DNA of 64,000 nucleotides from JBLHZY01 sp050633265 (GTDB lineage: Bacteria; Pseudomonadota; Alphaproteobacteria; Rhodobacterales; Rhodobacteraceae): NCBI GenBank assembly GCA_050633265.1, contig JBOEGE010000007.1, positions 1 through 64,000 of the forward strand, in the 5' to 3' direction. Below are positions 40,486 to 50,641 of this stretch, piece by piece. The notes beneath the pieces were generated by a model. That model did not search any database and had not been told where the DNA came from. It saw only the letters and a list, made by a program, of their open reading frames with translations. The position numbers and the translations under genes were made by a program. How positions within the stretch are numbered: position 1 is the stretch's first letter; every line of letters begins with the position of its first letter.

Positions 40486-42006
40486 CTATTTGAACCGTTG
40501 CCCATTGGCATAAAGGGCGCCATCGGATGTTGATTTGAGCTCTGTCGTAAGGCTGTCTGGCTCTGTTCCCGGCTTGGTAAACAGCCCAAGCATCATCTGC
40601 GCACCCATGGCTTGATCGGCGGGCAAAAGGCCGATTTCCGTAAGCTTGCCCATCAGGCCATAACCGCCAGTAAGGGAAAGATTGAGGGTTCCATCGGGGA
40701 GCGGAAAGCCGCCCGCCTTGCCTTTTGCTTCGGGGGGAAATGTTGCCTCTCCGTTTCCGGTTAGCAAAGCGCCTGCAACGGCGAGTTTGAGGCGATCAAT
40801 CGCGAAGGATTGCAGCGCGCCGGGCGCTTGCTTGCCCTGGGCGGCGCCCTTAGCGGCCTCAGGATCAAAGATATCAACAAGCCAATTGCCTTTCCCGCTG
40901 AGCGCCAAATCAAGCTGAGCCGGATCGCGGGGCAATCCTTTGGTCGGATCAAACAAGCCCCAGACATCCTCGCCAAGCGTAAGATCACTAAGCGCAAGAT
41001 TGAGCGCAAAATCCTGCGGCTCCTGAGAGACCCCAACAGGCATGGTCACGCCAAAACCATAGCGCGAAAGCGAACCCGTCACCTGCGGAATTGGGAGGGC
41101 CGCACCTTTGGCCATGAAATCAAGCCCAAGCACTTCGCCGCTATAAGTGATACCTTCCTTTGCCGCGACAACCGCAACAGAACTGCTGGCAAGCGTTGCT
41201 GTGCCTGCGCCCGATTTGGGGCCCGCATCAAGATCAAAATCAAAACGGCCTGCGCCGGTTGTATAGGTCGTATCTATCAATGCGCCTGCACGCATCCAGC
41301 CGCCAAAACCGCCCTTAGCGCTTCCCTCAGGAAATTGGAAATCCCCGGTGATCGTATAATCGGCCATCTCGCCGCTAAGCTGCATCTTGCCCTTTGGCTC
41401 ATCCGTATCAGAGAAAACCGAAGCCGTGTATTTCGCCACCTTCAGATCGACCGTGGCAGGCAACATGCCATCTTTCAGCGGCATGGTCGCATAGGTTCCG
41501 GCAATATCTTCGAGGGTGAACTGGATGTCGGCGATCAGATCCTCTTCACCATCAATGCGGCTTTTCAAATCCATCGTAACTGAACTGGCCTCGATCTCAT
41601 AACTGATCCGGTCGGGATCGCCCGAGGCAATCATGCGATGCGTGCCAAGCGACACCACGCCATCCATCTTTGAGCTAAGCCCGTCATCAACCGTATTTGT
41701 TGAGCTCAGCTTGATCTCATCGGAAAAGATGATCTCGACCTTGCCGCCGCCAACGGCCCGCATCTCGATCTGTTCGAGCTGGGTCGTCATGTGGCCCGTT
41801 TCACTTGCCATCTCAGTGGAAATATCACGCAGCACCAACAGCTTGCGCTTGGCCTCAACCGAGCCGGTGGTGATGGACTGGCCCGTATGGGCGAATTCCT
41901 TTTGCCAAGCATCCCAAACATCCTGCGGCTCAATATCGGCCATGGCGGCGGAAGCGGCGCTCATAGCAAGGGCACTGCACAGCGAAATACGAATAAGATA
42001 CGACAT
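40486..42006 (-). CDS. DUF2125 domain-containing exported protein
   Basis: This 506-residue protein begins with a signal peptide (ISLCSALAMSAASAAMA) and continues with repeated beta-rich segments typical of DUF2125, for example YTASVFSDTDEPKGKMQLSG and LDLALSGKGNWLVDIFD. It is probably periplasmic. DUF2125 proteins are widespread in Rhodobacteraceae without a known role. It stands alone, divergent from the SDR gene. Confidence 0.85.
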   Translation of the reverse strand: MSYLIRISLCSALAMSAASAAMADIEPQDVWDAWQKEFAHTGQSITTGSVEAKRKLLVLRDISTEMASETGHMTTQLEQIEMRAVGGGKVEIIFSDEIKLSSTNTVDDGLSSKMDGVVSLGTHRMIASGDPDRISYEIEASSVTMDLKSRIDGEEDLIADIQFTLEDIAGTYATMPLKDGMLPATVDLKVAKYTASVFSDTDEPKGKMQLSGEMADYTITGDFQFPEGSAKGGFGGWMRAGALIDTTYTTGAGRFDFDLDAGPKSGAGTATLASSSVAVVAAKEGITYSGEVLGLDFMAKGAALPIPQVTGSLSRYGFGVTMPVGVSQEPQDFALNLALSDLTLGEDVWGLFDPTKGLPRDPAQLDLALSGKGNWLVDIFDPEAAKGAAQGKQAPGALQSFAIDRLKLAVAGALLTGNGEATFPPEAKGKAGGFPLPDGTLNLSLTGGYGLMGKLTEIGLLPADQAMGAQMMLGLFTKPGTEPDSLTTELKSTSDGALYANGQRFK

Positions 42007-42125
42007 AATTCATCCTCAAATAGATTGGCGCCAGTGTCTTTCGCCAAAGCGGCCGGGTCAAGGGCTGGCGCATCGCGCAGGCAGGGTTTAGCTTCCCCAC
42101 GAAACACCAGTAGAGAGGCATAGAT

Positions 42126-42884
42126 ATGAACGCTTTGCATGGAAAAACAGTGCTGATCACAGGCGCAAGCCGCGGCATCGGTGAGGCAACAGCGCATGAG
42201 TTTGCGCAATTGGGCGCAAATGTAGCGCTTTGTGCACGCAGCATTGAGGCAACCCGCGCTTTGGCAGCCGAGATCGGCGCAGATCAGGCCATCGCGCTTC
42301 CTTGCGATGTTTCCAAATACGCCGATGTTGGGGCCGCCATTGACGCGACCGTAAAGGCCTTTGGCGGGCTCGATGTGCTGATCAATAACGCAGGTGTGAT
42401 CGAGCCAATCGCGCATCTCGCCAGCTCTGATCCCGAAAGCTGGAGCCACGCAATCGATATCAATCTCAAAGGTGTTTACTACGGTATGCGCGCCGCCCTG
42501 CCGATCATGAAAGCCGCAGGCGGTGGCTCGATCCTTACTGTCTCCTCAGGTGCAGCGCATGGCCCGATGGAAGCTTGGAGCCATTATTGCAGCTCCAAAG
42601 CGGGCGCGGCAATGCTGACCCGGATGCTTGATCTGGAAGAGCGCGCAGCAGGTATCCGCGCAATGGGTCTCTCGCCGGGAACCGTGGCAACAAAGATGCA
42701 ACGAGAGATCAAAGTCTCTGCGCTCAACCCTGTTTCAAATCTGGAATGGGAGGATCATATCCCGCCCGAATGGCCCGCCAAGGCGCTCGCGTGGATGGCG
42801 GGCGCGCAAAGTGATGCCTATCTCGGCCAAGAGATCAGACTGCGCGATGAAAGCATCCGTGCCCTATTGGAGCTTTCCGAATGA
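42126..42884 (+). CDS. SDR family NAD(P)-dependent oxidoreductase
   Basis: This 252-residue short-chain dehydrogenase has TGASRGIG at the N-terminus, a DVLINNAGVIE segment, the catalytic SSGAA serine and YCSSKAG Tyr-Lys. The substrate is not evident. It overlaps the enoyl-CoA hydratase gene by four bases (ATGA), indicating an operon, perhaps for acyl-CoA or keto-acid breakdown. Confidence 0.92.
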   Translation: MNALHGKTVLITGASRGIGEATAHEFAQLGANVALCARSIEATRALAAEIGADQAIALPCDVSKYADVGAAIDATVKAFGGLDVLINNAGVIEPIAHLASSDPESWSHAIDINLKGVYYGMRAALPIMKAAGGGSILTVSSGAAHGPMEAWSHYCSSKAGAAMLTRMLDLEERAAGIRAMGLSPGTVATKMQREIKVSALNPVSNLEWEDHIPPEWPAKALAWMAGAQSDAYLGQEIRLRDESIRALLELSE

Positions 42885-43492
42885 TCCGAACTCAAAAAGA
42901 CGGCCCGCTTTGGACGGCATGGATTGATCGCCCGCAAAAGGCCAACTCGCTGACAGAAGAGATGCTTGGCGATCTGGCCGATTTCGCCATCGCCGCCAAA
43001 GGTGAAGCAAATGCCTTTATCCTGCGCGGCGAGGGCAAGGTTTTCTCCGCTGGGGCCGATCTGGAACAAGCGCCCAAGGGCCTTGCTGTTTCGCCCACAT
43101 GGGAGCGGCTATCGGGCGCAATCGCTGATCTGCCCTGCCTAACGATTGCTGCGCTCAACGGAGCATTGGCGGGCGGCGCTTTCGGCATGGCGCTGGCTTG
43201 CGATCTGCGCATCGCGGTGCCTACGGCCAAGTTCTTCTATCCGGTGATGAAGCTCGGCTTTTTGCCCCAGCCCTCTGATCCTGCACGTATGAGCGCCCTC
43301 ATCGGGCCCTCGCGCAGCAAACTGATTTTGATGGCGGGGCAGAAAGTCACAGCTCAAGAAGCGCTTTCTTTTGGGCTGATTGACCGGATCGTTGAACCCG
43401 AGGCCATGAACGAGACGCTGAGCGCCCTCACCGCAGATAGCCTTGGCGCCGCACCCACCCATGTATCCGGCATCAAAGCATTGGTGATCTAG
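42881..43492 (+). CDS. Enoyl-CoA hydratase/isomerase family protein
   Basis: This 203-residue crotonase-fold protein has ILRGEGKVFSAGADLEQAPK for the first oxyanion-hole residue and IAALNGALAGGAFGMALACD for the second. Compared with usual members (about 255 residues) it is short, lacking the C-terminal helical part, so activity is less certain. It lies between the SDR and the flavoprotein in one operon. Confidence 0.88.
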   Translation: MIRTQKDGPLWTAWIDRPQKANSLTEEMLGDLADFAIAAKGEANAFILRGEGKVFSAGADLEQAPKGLAVSPTWERLSGAIADLPCLTIAALNGALAGGAFGMALACDLRIAVPTAKFFYPVMKLGFLPQPSDPARMSALIGPSRSKLILMAGQKVTAQEALSFGLIDRIVEPEAMNETLSALTADSLGAAPTHVSGIKALVI

Positions 43493-44677
43493 GTGCCAGC
43501 CGAGCCCATTGATGCGCTGGTCATTGGTGCGGGCCCTGCTGGGCTGATGGCTGCGGATGCTTTGGCGCGCGCTGGGCGCAAAGTCGTGCTGGTCGAGGCC
43601 AAACCATCGCCCGCGCGCAAATTTCTGATGGCAGGCAAAAGCGGGCTGAACCTTACCAAAGATGAACCCTTTGATGATTTTATGCCCCATTTTGGCGCAG
43701 CAGAGGCCTTTCTTCGCCCCATCCTCAAAGACTTCGATCCAGAGGCGGTGAAGGCTTGGGCACAGAGCCTTGGCCAAGAGGTTTTCACTGGCTCTTCTGG
43801 CAGGGTTTTTCCGCGCGCCATGAAGGCGTCTCCACTTCTGCGCGCTTGGCTTGCGGATCTTGGCGCGCGCGGGGTTGAGCTGCGGCGCGGCTGGAAATGG
43901 TGTGGCTGGGATGGTGATGCGCTTGCCTTTGATACGCCGAATGGCCCCGCGACGCTTGCCCCAACCTGCACAGTCCTCGCGCTTGGCGGCGGCTCTTGGG
44001 CGCGGCTTGGATCGGATGGGGCTTGGGCGCAGCTGCTTGCTGATAAGGGCATCAAAATCGCGCCCTTCACCCCCGCAAATGCAGGGCTGCGCATTGACTG
44101 GTCTGATCACATGCGCCGCCATTTCGGCGCGCCACTTAAAGGGATCGCGCTGAGCGCGGGCGATATCACTTCGCGCGGCGAGGCGATGATTTCAAAACAT
44201 GGGCTTGAGGGCGGCGGTATCTATACGCTCTCACCTGCCTTGCGCGATGGTGCGCCTTTGCAGATCGATCTGCGCCCTGATGTTGCGCTTGAAGCGCTCA
44301 GCGCGCGCCTCAACAGGCCGCGCGGCAAAACCACCCAAAGCAGCCATATCCGCAAGAGCGCGCAGCTTGACCCGGCCAAGCTTGCCCTGCTTCTGGAATG
44401 CGCCCGCCCTCTGCCCCAAGACGGCGCGAAACTGGCTGCGCTGATCAAGGCGCTGCCCGTGCCATATTCAGGCCTCGCCCCAATGGATGAGGCGATCTCA
44501 ACAGCGGGCGGGATCGCGCTTTCTGAACTTACAGATGATTTAGAGCTGCGCGCCTTGCCCGGCCTATTCGCCGCCGGAGAAATGCTTGATTGGGAGGCGC
44601 CAACGGGGGGCTATTTGATCACCGCATCCCTTGCCACGGGCCTGCGTGCTGGCCAAGCCGCCGCGCGCCTCCGCTAA
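43493..44677 (+). CDS. HI0933/TIGR03862-like flavoprotein
   Basis: This 394-residue FAD protein has the Rossmann motif ALVIGAGPAGLMAADALA, the HI0933-type MAGKSGLNLT segment and a C-terminal LFAAGEMLDWEAPTGGY. The family includes flavin-dependent oxidoreductases of largely unknown substrate. It starts with GTG immediately after the preceding stop. Its end overlaps the convergent LLM gene by four bases. Confidence 0.88.
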   Translation: MPAEPIDALVIGAGPAGLMAADALARAGRKVVLVEAKPSPARKFLMAGKSGLNLTKDEPFDDFMPHFGAAEAFLRPILKDFDPEAVKAWAQSLGQEVFTGSSGRVFPRAMKASPLLRAWLADLGARGVELRRGWKWCGWDGDALAFDTPNGPATLAPTCTVLALGGGSWARLGSDGAWAQLLADKGIKIAPFTPANAGLRIDWSDHMRRHFGAPLKGIALSAGDITSRGEAMISKHGLEGGGIYTLSPALRDGAPLQIDLRPDVALEALSARLNRPRGKTTQSSHIRKSAQLDPAKLALLLECARPLPQDGAKLAALIKALPVPYSGLAPMDEAISTAGGIALSELTDDLELRALPGLFAAGEMLDWEAPTGGYLITASLATGLRAGQAAARLR

Positions 44678-45654
44678 AGCGATTTCATCGCCTCTGCGGC
44701 AATCTCAAAGCTGCGCAAGCGCGCTTTTGGATCATGGATGTTGCCAGTTAGAATGATCTCATCGGGCTGATATTCCTCAATAAATCCAGCCAGTTGCGCG
44801 CGCACCATGTCTGGCGTCCCGCAGGCAGAAACCGAAAGCGCTTGATCAAGGGCTGGCAAGAACTGCGCCGGAATATGATCCTCGATCCGCTCAACCGGGC
44901 GGGGCAATTTACCGGGCTGGCCGAGCCGTAATTTGGCGAATGCTTGCTGCATCGAGGTGCGAATAAACATCGCTTCGGCCTCCGTATCGGCGGCAAAAAC
45001 ATTCGAAGCGAGCATGAAATATGGCTTTTCGAGCTGCGCGGAGGGGCGGAACTGGCGGCGATAGGTTGCAATGGCATCGCTCAAAGCCGCAGGCGCGAAA
45101 TGCGAGGCAAAGGCATAGGGCAAGCCAAGCTGGGCCGCGAGCTGCGCGCCAAAAAGCGAAGAGCCAAGCATCCAGATCGGTACATGCGTTCCCTTGCCGG
45201 GATAGGCCGAAACGGGCGAGGGCGCATCCGAGAGAAAGCCCATCAGCTCAACCACATCTTGGGGAAAACTATCGGGGTGATCCAGCCCACGGCGCAACGC
45301 ACGCGCGGTTGCCATATCTGTTCCGGGTGCGCGACCAAGGCCGATCTCAATGCGGCCGGGGAAAAGCTCGGCGAGGGTTCCAAAGGCCTCGGCCACCATC
45401 AGCGGCGCGTGATTGGGCAACATGATGCCGCCCGATCCAACCTTTATCCGCTTTGTCACGCTCGCAACATGGCCGATCAAAACGGCCGTCGCAGCAGAGG
45501 CAATCCCGGGCATGTTGTGATGCTCGGCGAGCCAGTAGCGATTGTAACCCCAGCTTTCGGCGGCTTGGGCAAGGGTCTTCATATTGCTCAGAGCATCGCG
45601 CGTTGTGCTGCCCTCGGGAACGGGGGCGAGATCGAGCAGGGAATAGGGGATCAT
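44674..45654 (-). CDS. LLM class flavin-dependent oxidoreductase
   Basis: This 326-residue bacterial luciferase-like protein has YSLLDLAPVPEGST at its start, YNRYWLAEHHNMPG, IKVGSGGIMLPNHAPL, and RIEIGLGRAPGTD, the standard arrangement of group 1 luciferase-like monooxygenases that use reduced flavin. The substrate is unknown. It is the last gene before the holA-lptE-leuS group on the same strand but is separated by about 80 bases. Confidence 0.92.
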   Translation of the reverse strand: MIPYSLLDLAPVPEGSTTRDALSNMKTLAQAAESWGYNRYWLAEHHNMPGIASAATAVLIGHVASVTKRIKVGSGGIMLPNHAPLMVAEAFGTLAELFPGRIEIGLGRAPGTDMATARALRRGLDHPDSFPQDVVELMGFLSDAPSPVSAYPGKGTHVPIWMLGSSLFGAQLAAQLGLPYAFASHFAPAALSDAIATYRRQFRPSAQLEKPYFMLASNVFAADTEAEAMFIRTSMQQAFAKLRLGQPGKLPRPVERIEDHIPAQFLPALDQALSVSACGTPDMVRAQLAGFIEEYQPDEIILTGNIHDPKARLRSFEIAAEAMKSL

Positions 45655-45731
45655 GGGATGCTCCGGTTATGGGGCTTGAATGATGCGGCATTTGGCGGGC
45701 CCAAAGCGCTTATTCATTAGATAGGGTGCGA

Positions 45732-46757
45732 TCAGCGCCGTGCAAGCATGGAAAGGCGGATCAAAGCCCGCTCCACAAGCGCCATTTGCGGCGCGGTTTG
45801 CGCAGCAGAGCGCAGCTGAAGATCGGTATCGGTAAGCATGCCAAGCGCTGTTTCCAGCTTGTAAACACCCCAAGCTTGCGCCTGTTTTTGCATCCGGTCG
45901 CGGCGCGGGCCAAAGATCGGCGGGCGCATCCGGGCAATCCCAGAAGAGGCACCACCGGGATCAGAAGCCGCGGCATGCAGGGTTTTGAAATGGCGCATCG
46001 CCCCAATACAAAGGCCAACGGGTTGAATGCCTTGCCCCTCAAGCTTGGCCATGATCGGGCCGATTTCAGCGGTGCGCGCCTCGGCCACGATATTAAGCAC
46101 ATCGTCAAGAACGGCCTCGGAAGTTGCGGGCGCGCAGGCCAGCACATCTGCGCTGATCACCGGGCTTTCATCGCCGATCTTATAAAGCGAAAGCTTTTCA
46201 ATCGTCTGGCGAAAATCGCCGGGCGAGAGCTCGCGCGCCAGAACGGTAATATCCGTGAGCGCCACCCGATCAATGTTTTTAAGGCCAGCTTTTTGCAGAG
46301 CCGCCTCGATCTCTTCGCTTGAGGGCGGATCGTTGTAAATTCCGGCGGCAAAGGCATTGGGATGGGTCTCAAACGCCTTGCGCAGTTTGGATTTCGCCGT
46401 GAGCGAGCCGGCGGTAACGATGACCTGCGCATCGCCTTCGCGCCATGCCGAGAGCCCTGCCGCGATCACATCCGCAAGCCCATCAGTGGCATCTTCAACG
46501 AAAGCCACGCGCGGGCCGGGAAAGAACCCTTGCGCCTTCATCGCATCAATCAGCATCGCGCCATCGCGGCGCAGCTCTGAAGCTGGGATCCGCTCAAGGC
46601 GCATCTCTTCTTCACCGGCCTTGCCAATCAGCGCAGCAATCACTTCTTGGCGGCGCAGGGCAACCCGCATCGCATCGCCCCCAAAGATCAAAAGGCCCGT
46701 GCGCTTGGGATCAGGCTTGGCGAAATAGCGCGTCGCATCGCGCCCAGCGAGCTTCAT
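45732..46757 (-). CDS. holA: DNA polymerase III subunit delta
   Basis: This 341-residue clamp-loader subunit opens the beta sliding clamp. It has the LLIFGGDAMRVALRRQEV start, AQVIVTAGSLTAKSKLRKA, NDPPSSEEIEAALQKAG and a final VERALIRLSMLARR. It follows lptE with a four-base overlap, the typical alphaproteobacterial order leuS-lptE-holA. Confidence 0.93.
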   Translation of the reverse strand: MKLAGRDATRYFAKPDPKRTGLLIFGGDAMRVALRRQEVIAALIGKAGEEEMRLERIPASELRRDGAMLIDAMKAQGFFPGPRVAFVEDATDGLADVIAAGLSAWREGDAQVIVTAGSLTAKSKLRKAFETHPNAFAAGIYNDPPSSEEIEAALQKAGLKNIDRVALTDITVLARELSPGDFRQTIEKLSLYKIGDESPVISADVLACAPATSEAVLDDVLNIVAEARTAEIGPIMAKLEGQGIQPVGLCIGAMRHFKTLHAAASDPGGASSGIARMRPPIFGPRRDRMQKQAQAWGVYKLETALGMLTDTDLQLRSAAQTAPQMALVERALIRLSMLARR

Positions 46758-47254
46758 TGCGCTGCCAGAGCTTTGGAAACGATCAGCCGGTCGACGATCT
46801 GATCGCCAAGGATAACCATCAGGCGATCGCGCGTATCCCGTGTGGCCGCCAGCGTTGAAACGGTCGAGCCAGTCGCAGCATAGGCGGTGAAATTCTTCAC
46901 CGTGCCGGTTTCGATGATCTGGGCCGTCGCGAGATTGGAAAGCGTATATGTCACCTCGCCAACCAATTGATATCGGGTGGTTTCTTGAGATGGCGTGATG
47001 CCAACGCCTTCAGTGCTGGTTTTGATCACATAGCCAAGCCCAAAGCGCGGGGCGGCGGGCTGGCCCAGGCGGCGCTCAAGATGTTTGACCAGTTGATAGG
47101 CATCATGCTCATTCGGGGCATCAATGAGGATCGCGCCCTTTAACCCTGCTGCCGGGCCGCCGGGGGCAAACGCTGGCGTAAAACCGCAAGCCGCCAGCGC
47201 TGGCAAAAGCGCCAGCCCAAGCAGCATAAAGCGGCGTTTTTTATACGACGACAT
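46754..47254 (-). CDS. lptE: LPS-assembly lipoprotein LptE
   Basis: This 166-residue outer-membrane lipoprotein has a signal peptide ending in a lipobox (LPALAACGF), followed by FTPAFAPGGPAAGLKGAILI and ETTRYQLVGEVTYTLSNLAT. LptE plugs the LptD channel that inserts lipopolysaccharide. It overlaps leuS by 14 bases and holA by four. Confidence 0.9.
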   Translation of the reverse strand: MSSYKKRRFMLLGLALLPALAACGFTPAFAPGGPAAGLKGAILIDAPNEHDAYQLVKHLERRLGQPAAPRFGLGYVIKTSTEGVGITPSQETTRYQLVGEVTYTLSNLATAQIIETGTVKNFTAYAATGSTVSTLAATRDTRDRLMVILGDQIVDRLIVSKALAAQ

Positions 47255-49796
47255 TCACAATTCGCCCCGGAACAACGATCAGCTTTTTCGGGGCGCCTCC
47301 ATCAAGGGCCTTTAGAACAGCTTGATCCGCCAGAACCAGCTTTTCAACCTCTTCCTTGGGCATATCCGCCGGAACGGTGATCTCTGAGCGGCGCTTGCCG
47401 TTGATCTGAATTGGCAGGGTCACGTTCTGCTCAACCAACAACGCCTCATCCGCAACCGGCCAAGGCGCGCGCGCAATCAGGCCTTCGCCGCCCAGCATAG
47501 ACCAGATTTCCTCGGATAAGTGCGGCGTCATGGGCGACATGAGTTGTGCCAAGGTCCGCATTGCTTCGCGGCGCGCGCCATCACCCGCTTTTGATTTGGC
47601 GAGCACATTGGTAAAGGCATAAAGCTTTGCAATCGCTGCATTAAAACCAAAGCTTTCAACACCAGCGGTGATCTCAGCAATCGCTTTATGGGTCGCGCGC
47701 AGCAAATCATCGTCCCCAGCGCCGCCATCCGCTTTATCCGCAAGATCAGCAGCCAAGCGATAGACCCGGCCAAGGTGCTTAAAGGCGGCCTCAGCGCCGG
47801 CCGCTGTCCATTCTACATCCCGCTCGGGCGGGCTATCGGAAAGCACAAACCAACGCGCCGTATCCGCACCAAAGCTTTGGATAATATCAACCGGGTCAAC
47901 CACATTATGCTTGGATTTGGACATTTTTGCAGAAGGGACGATTTCTACCTCAGAACCATCTTCTTTGAGGAAAGCCTTCCCATCGCGCAGCTCAATCTCT
48001 TCGGGATAGAAATAGGTCGGGCGCCCGTTTTGCTGCTGCTTTTGGTAAATCGCATGCGTCACCATGCCTTGCGTAAAGAGCGCATCAAACGGTTCAATCG
48101 CCTCGGCGGGCAAGTGGCCACAGATATGCATCGCGCGGGCAAAGAAGCGCGAATAGAGCAGGTGCAGGATCGCGTGCTCAATCCCGCCGATATACTGATC
48201 GACGTTCATCCAATATGCGGCATCCTCTGGATTGGTCGGCGTGCTGGCATGGGGCGAGGTGAAGCGCGCAAAATACCAGCTGGAATCAACGAATGTGTCC
48301 ATCGTATCGGTTTCGCGCAGGGCAGGTTTGCCGCAGGCGGGGCAAGCGCAATTGCGCCATGTTGGATGGTGATCCAGCGGATTGCCGGGCTTATCAAAGG
48401 TCACATCTTGCGGCAGCTCGATGGGAAGGTTCTCTTTCTTCTCAGGAACCACACCGCAAGTATCGCAATGGACAACCGGGATCGGGCAGCCCCAATAGCG
48501 CTGGCGGCTCAAGCCCCAATCACGCAGGCGGAATTTGGTAACGCCTTGGCCGATGCCTTTGGCCTCGCAGAAATCCACAGCTGTGTTCACGCCCTGCTCA
48601 CCGGATTGAACCTCATCGCCTGCAAAGCCGCGTATATAGCGCACGGTTTCGGTCTTGCCCGGAACGAAGGCCTCGCCGAGCGCTTCAATCGGCGCATCTG
48701 TCGGCTCAAACACAGGCAGGATCGGCAGATCGTATTTCGTGCAGAAATCAAAATCGCGTTGATCATGCGCCGGGCAGCCGAAAATCGCGCCTGTGCCGTA
48801 ATCCATCAGGATGAAGTTGGCGATATAGATCGGCAGCTCCCACGCAGTATCAAACGGGTGGCGCGCGCGCAGGCCGGTATCAAAGCCAAGTTTTTCAGCC
48901 TTTTCAATCGCTTCCTCGGTTGTTCCGCCGCGCCGGCATTCGGCGCAAAAGGCGGCAACTTTGGGATTATCGCGCTCTAGCTGCTTGGCGAGCGGATGAT
49001 CCGGCGAGATGCCAACGAAGGAGGCGCCCATCAGCGTATCGGGGCGGGTTGTATAGACTTCAACCCGATCATGGCCGTGCGGCTCATCCACAATAGAGAA
49101 GGCAAATTGCAGCCCGCGCGATTTGCCGATCCAGTTGGCCTGCATGGTTTTGACCTTGTCAGGCCAATTATCGAGCTGATCCAGCGCGCTGAGCAATTCT
49201 TCGGAGTGATCGGAAATCTTGAAGAACCATTGCGTCAGCTCGCGCCGCTCGACCAAAGCATCCGAGCGCCAGCCGCGCCCATCAATCACTTGCTCATTGG
49301 CAAGCACGGTCATATCGATCGGATCCCAATTCACCACGGCGTTTTTGCGATACACGAGACCCTTATCCATGAAGTCGATGAACATCGATTGCTGCTGGCC
49401 GTAGTATTCCGGATCGCAAGTCGCAAACTCGCGGGTCCAATCAATCGAGAGGCCAAGGGGCTTCATCTGGCCGCGCATGGTTGCGATATTCTCATAGGTC
49501 CAGGTGCCGGGATGGCCGCCGATGGCAATGGCGGCGTTTTCCGCAGGCATCCCAAAGGCATCCCAGCCCATCGGATGAAGCACCGAGTGGCCCGTGCTGG
49601 ATTTATAGCGGGCAACAACATCCCCCATCGTATAATTGCGCACATGGCCGATATGGATGCGCCCGGAGGGGTAAGGAAACATCTCAAGCACATAATACTT
49701 GGGCTTGCTCTCATCACGCTTGGCAATGAAGACCTCGGCCTCATCCCAGGCGGCTTGCCACTTCGGCTCAAGCTCTGCGGGGGAATAGTTGCTCAT
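47241..49796 (-). CDS. leuS: Leucyl-tRNA synthetase
   Basis: This 851-residue class I synthetase charges tRNA-Leu. It has the HIGH motif HIGH (48-51) in YPSGRIHIGHVRNY, a CP1 editing domain with VYTTRPDTLMGASF, a zinc-like Cys cluster (CPACGKPALRETDTMDTF) and the KMSKS motif in SAKMSKSKHNVVDP. The length is normal. It is the first gene of the leuS-lptE-holA group. Confidence 0.97.
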   Translation of the reverse strand: MSNYSPAELEPKWQAAWDEAEVFIAKRDESKPKYYVLEMFPYPSGRIHIGHVRNYTMGDVVARYKSSTGHSVLHPMGWDAFGMPAENAAIAIGGHPGTWTYENIATMRGQMKPLGLSIDWTREFATCDPEYYGQQQSMFIDFMDKGLVYRKNAVVNWDPIDMTVLANEQVIDGRGWRSDALVERRELTQWFFKISDHSEELLSALDQLDNWPDKVKTMQANWIGKSRGLQFAFSIVDEPHGHDRVEVYTTRPDTLMGASFVGISPDHPLAKQLERDNPKVAAFCAECRRGGTTEEAIEKAEKLGFDTGLRARHPFDTAWELPIYIANFILMDYGTGAIFGCPAHDQRDFDFCTKYDLPILPVFEPTDAPIEALGEAFVPGKTETVRYIRGFAGDEVQSGEQGVNTAVDFCEAKGIGQGVTKFRLRDWGLSRQRYWGCPIPVVHCDTCGVVPEKKENLPIELPQDVTFDKPGNPLDHHPTWRNCACPACGKPALRETDTMDTFVDSSWYFARFTSPHASTPTNPEDAAYWMNVDQYIGGIEHAILHLLYSRFFARAMHICGHLPAEAIEPFDALFTQGMVTHAIYQKQQQNGRPTYFYPEEIELRDGKAFLKEDGSEVEIVPSAKMSKSKHNVVDPVDIIQSFGADTARWFVLSDSPPERDVEWTAAGAEAAFKHLGRVYRLAADLADKADGGAGDDDLLRATHKAIAEITAGVESFGFNAAIAKLYAFTNVLAKSKAGDGARREAMRTLAQLMSPMTPHLSEEIWSMLGGEGLIARAPWPVADEALLVEQNVTLPIQINGKRRSEITVPADMPKEEVEKLVLADQAVLKALDGGAPKKLIVVPGRIVNVVV

Positions 49797-49810
49797 CTGA
49801 TCGGTCCTTT

Positions 49811-49844
49811 GGAAATGAAAACGCCGGGCAGGGGGCCCGGCGTT
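49811..49844 (-). terminator. Rho-independent terminator of the DUF3576 gene
   Basis: On the minus strand AACGCCGGGC and GCCCGGCGTT form a perfect 10-bp stem (49835-49844 and 49820-49829), followed by TTTTCATTT. It separates the DUF3576 transcript from leuS. Confidence 0.75.
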
Positions 49845-49871
49845 GTGATATAATGGATATCTTGCGGGGGT

Positions 49872-50378
49872 CTAGAGCTTTGCATCGCCCGAACGCAGCT
49901 GACGGGCGCGGGTAAGGATCGCATCCTCAACAGCACGAACGGTCGCAGGGCTTGCCGCGCCGCCTTTGGTATAAAGAGAAAGATTGAGCGAACGCGCATC
50001 AAGCGCTGGATCAGTGATATAGACCGTGGCGCGGTAAGCCCGCCCGCCGCCCGGAGGGGTTCCATAGCCTGTGATGATCACGCCGGTAAAGGGATCGGCA
50101 TTGCGCACAGGCAAAAAGCCCAAAACATCAAGCGTCGCGGTCCAGATATATTTGGAGACGCCAACATCGGTGTTTGGATTGCTCTGCTTGCCAAAGAGAT
50201 CAAGAAGCGAAGATTTGCCGCTCCCAAGGGTTGCCAGCTCATCCCCACCGGTAAATTCCTCTTGTTCAGCCGAGGCCTGACGCGGGGCTTTGCCAAAGGG
50301 TGAGCCGCCCGAGCAGGCGCTTAGAGCCAAGCCACTTGCAAGCAATAGCGATGTGATCTTTGCGGCGCGCTGTGCCAT
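49872..50378 (-). CDS. DUF3576 domain-containing lipoprotein
   Basis: This 168-residue protein has a signal peptide with a lipobox (SGLALSACSG), then VSKYIWTATLDVLGFLPVRN, GVIITGYGTPPGGGRAYRAT and a helical end (AVEDAILTRARQLR). These match DUF3576, conserved in alphaproteobacteria just upstream of leuS. It is probably anchored to the outer membrane. The role is unknown. Confidence 0.9.
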   Translation of the reverse strand: MAQRAAKITSLLLASGLALSACSGGSPFGKAPRQASAEQEEFTGGDELATLGSGKSSLLDLFGKQSNPNTDVGVSKYIWTATLDVLGFLPVRNADPFTGVIITGYGTPPGGGRAYRATVYITDPALDARSLNLSLYTKGGAASPATVRAVEDAILTRARQLRSGDAKL

Positions 50379-50641
50379 TTTTATGCTCCATTCCCGTTCC
50401 CTAACGCATTTTTAGTATATAAGGGCTGCGCGCACGACAAGGTCTTGTTGCGTGCTTGAGCAAAAGAGCGGCATGTTTTCGGCAAAATTGTGTTGTGGCA
50501 AGTTTGCATCATACATTCCAAACTTGCAGAAGTCCCTTTCGGCATTCTTGCATTTGGGGCGGGAAAGCGCGAATTACCATCCATACTCAATTCGGCTTTC
50601 CTTGAATTGAGGTGCACTTTTAAATCTAGAGGGAAAACGAA

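Noticed and set aside
47688..48980. A 430-residue plus-strand frame opposite leuS
   Set aside because: It is fully antisense to a well conserved synthetase and carries no motif of its own.
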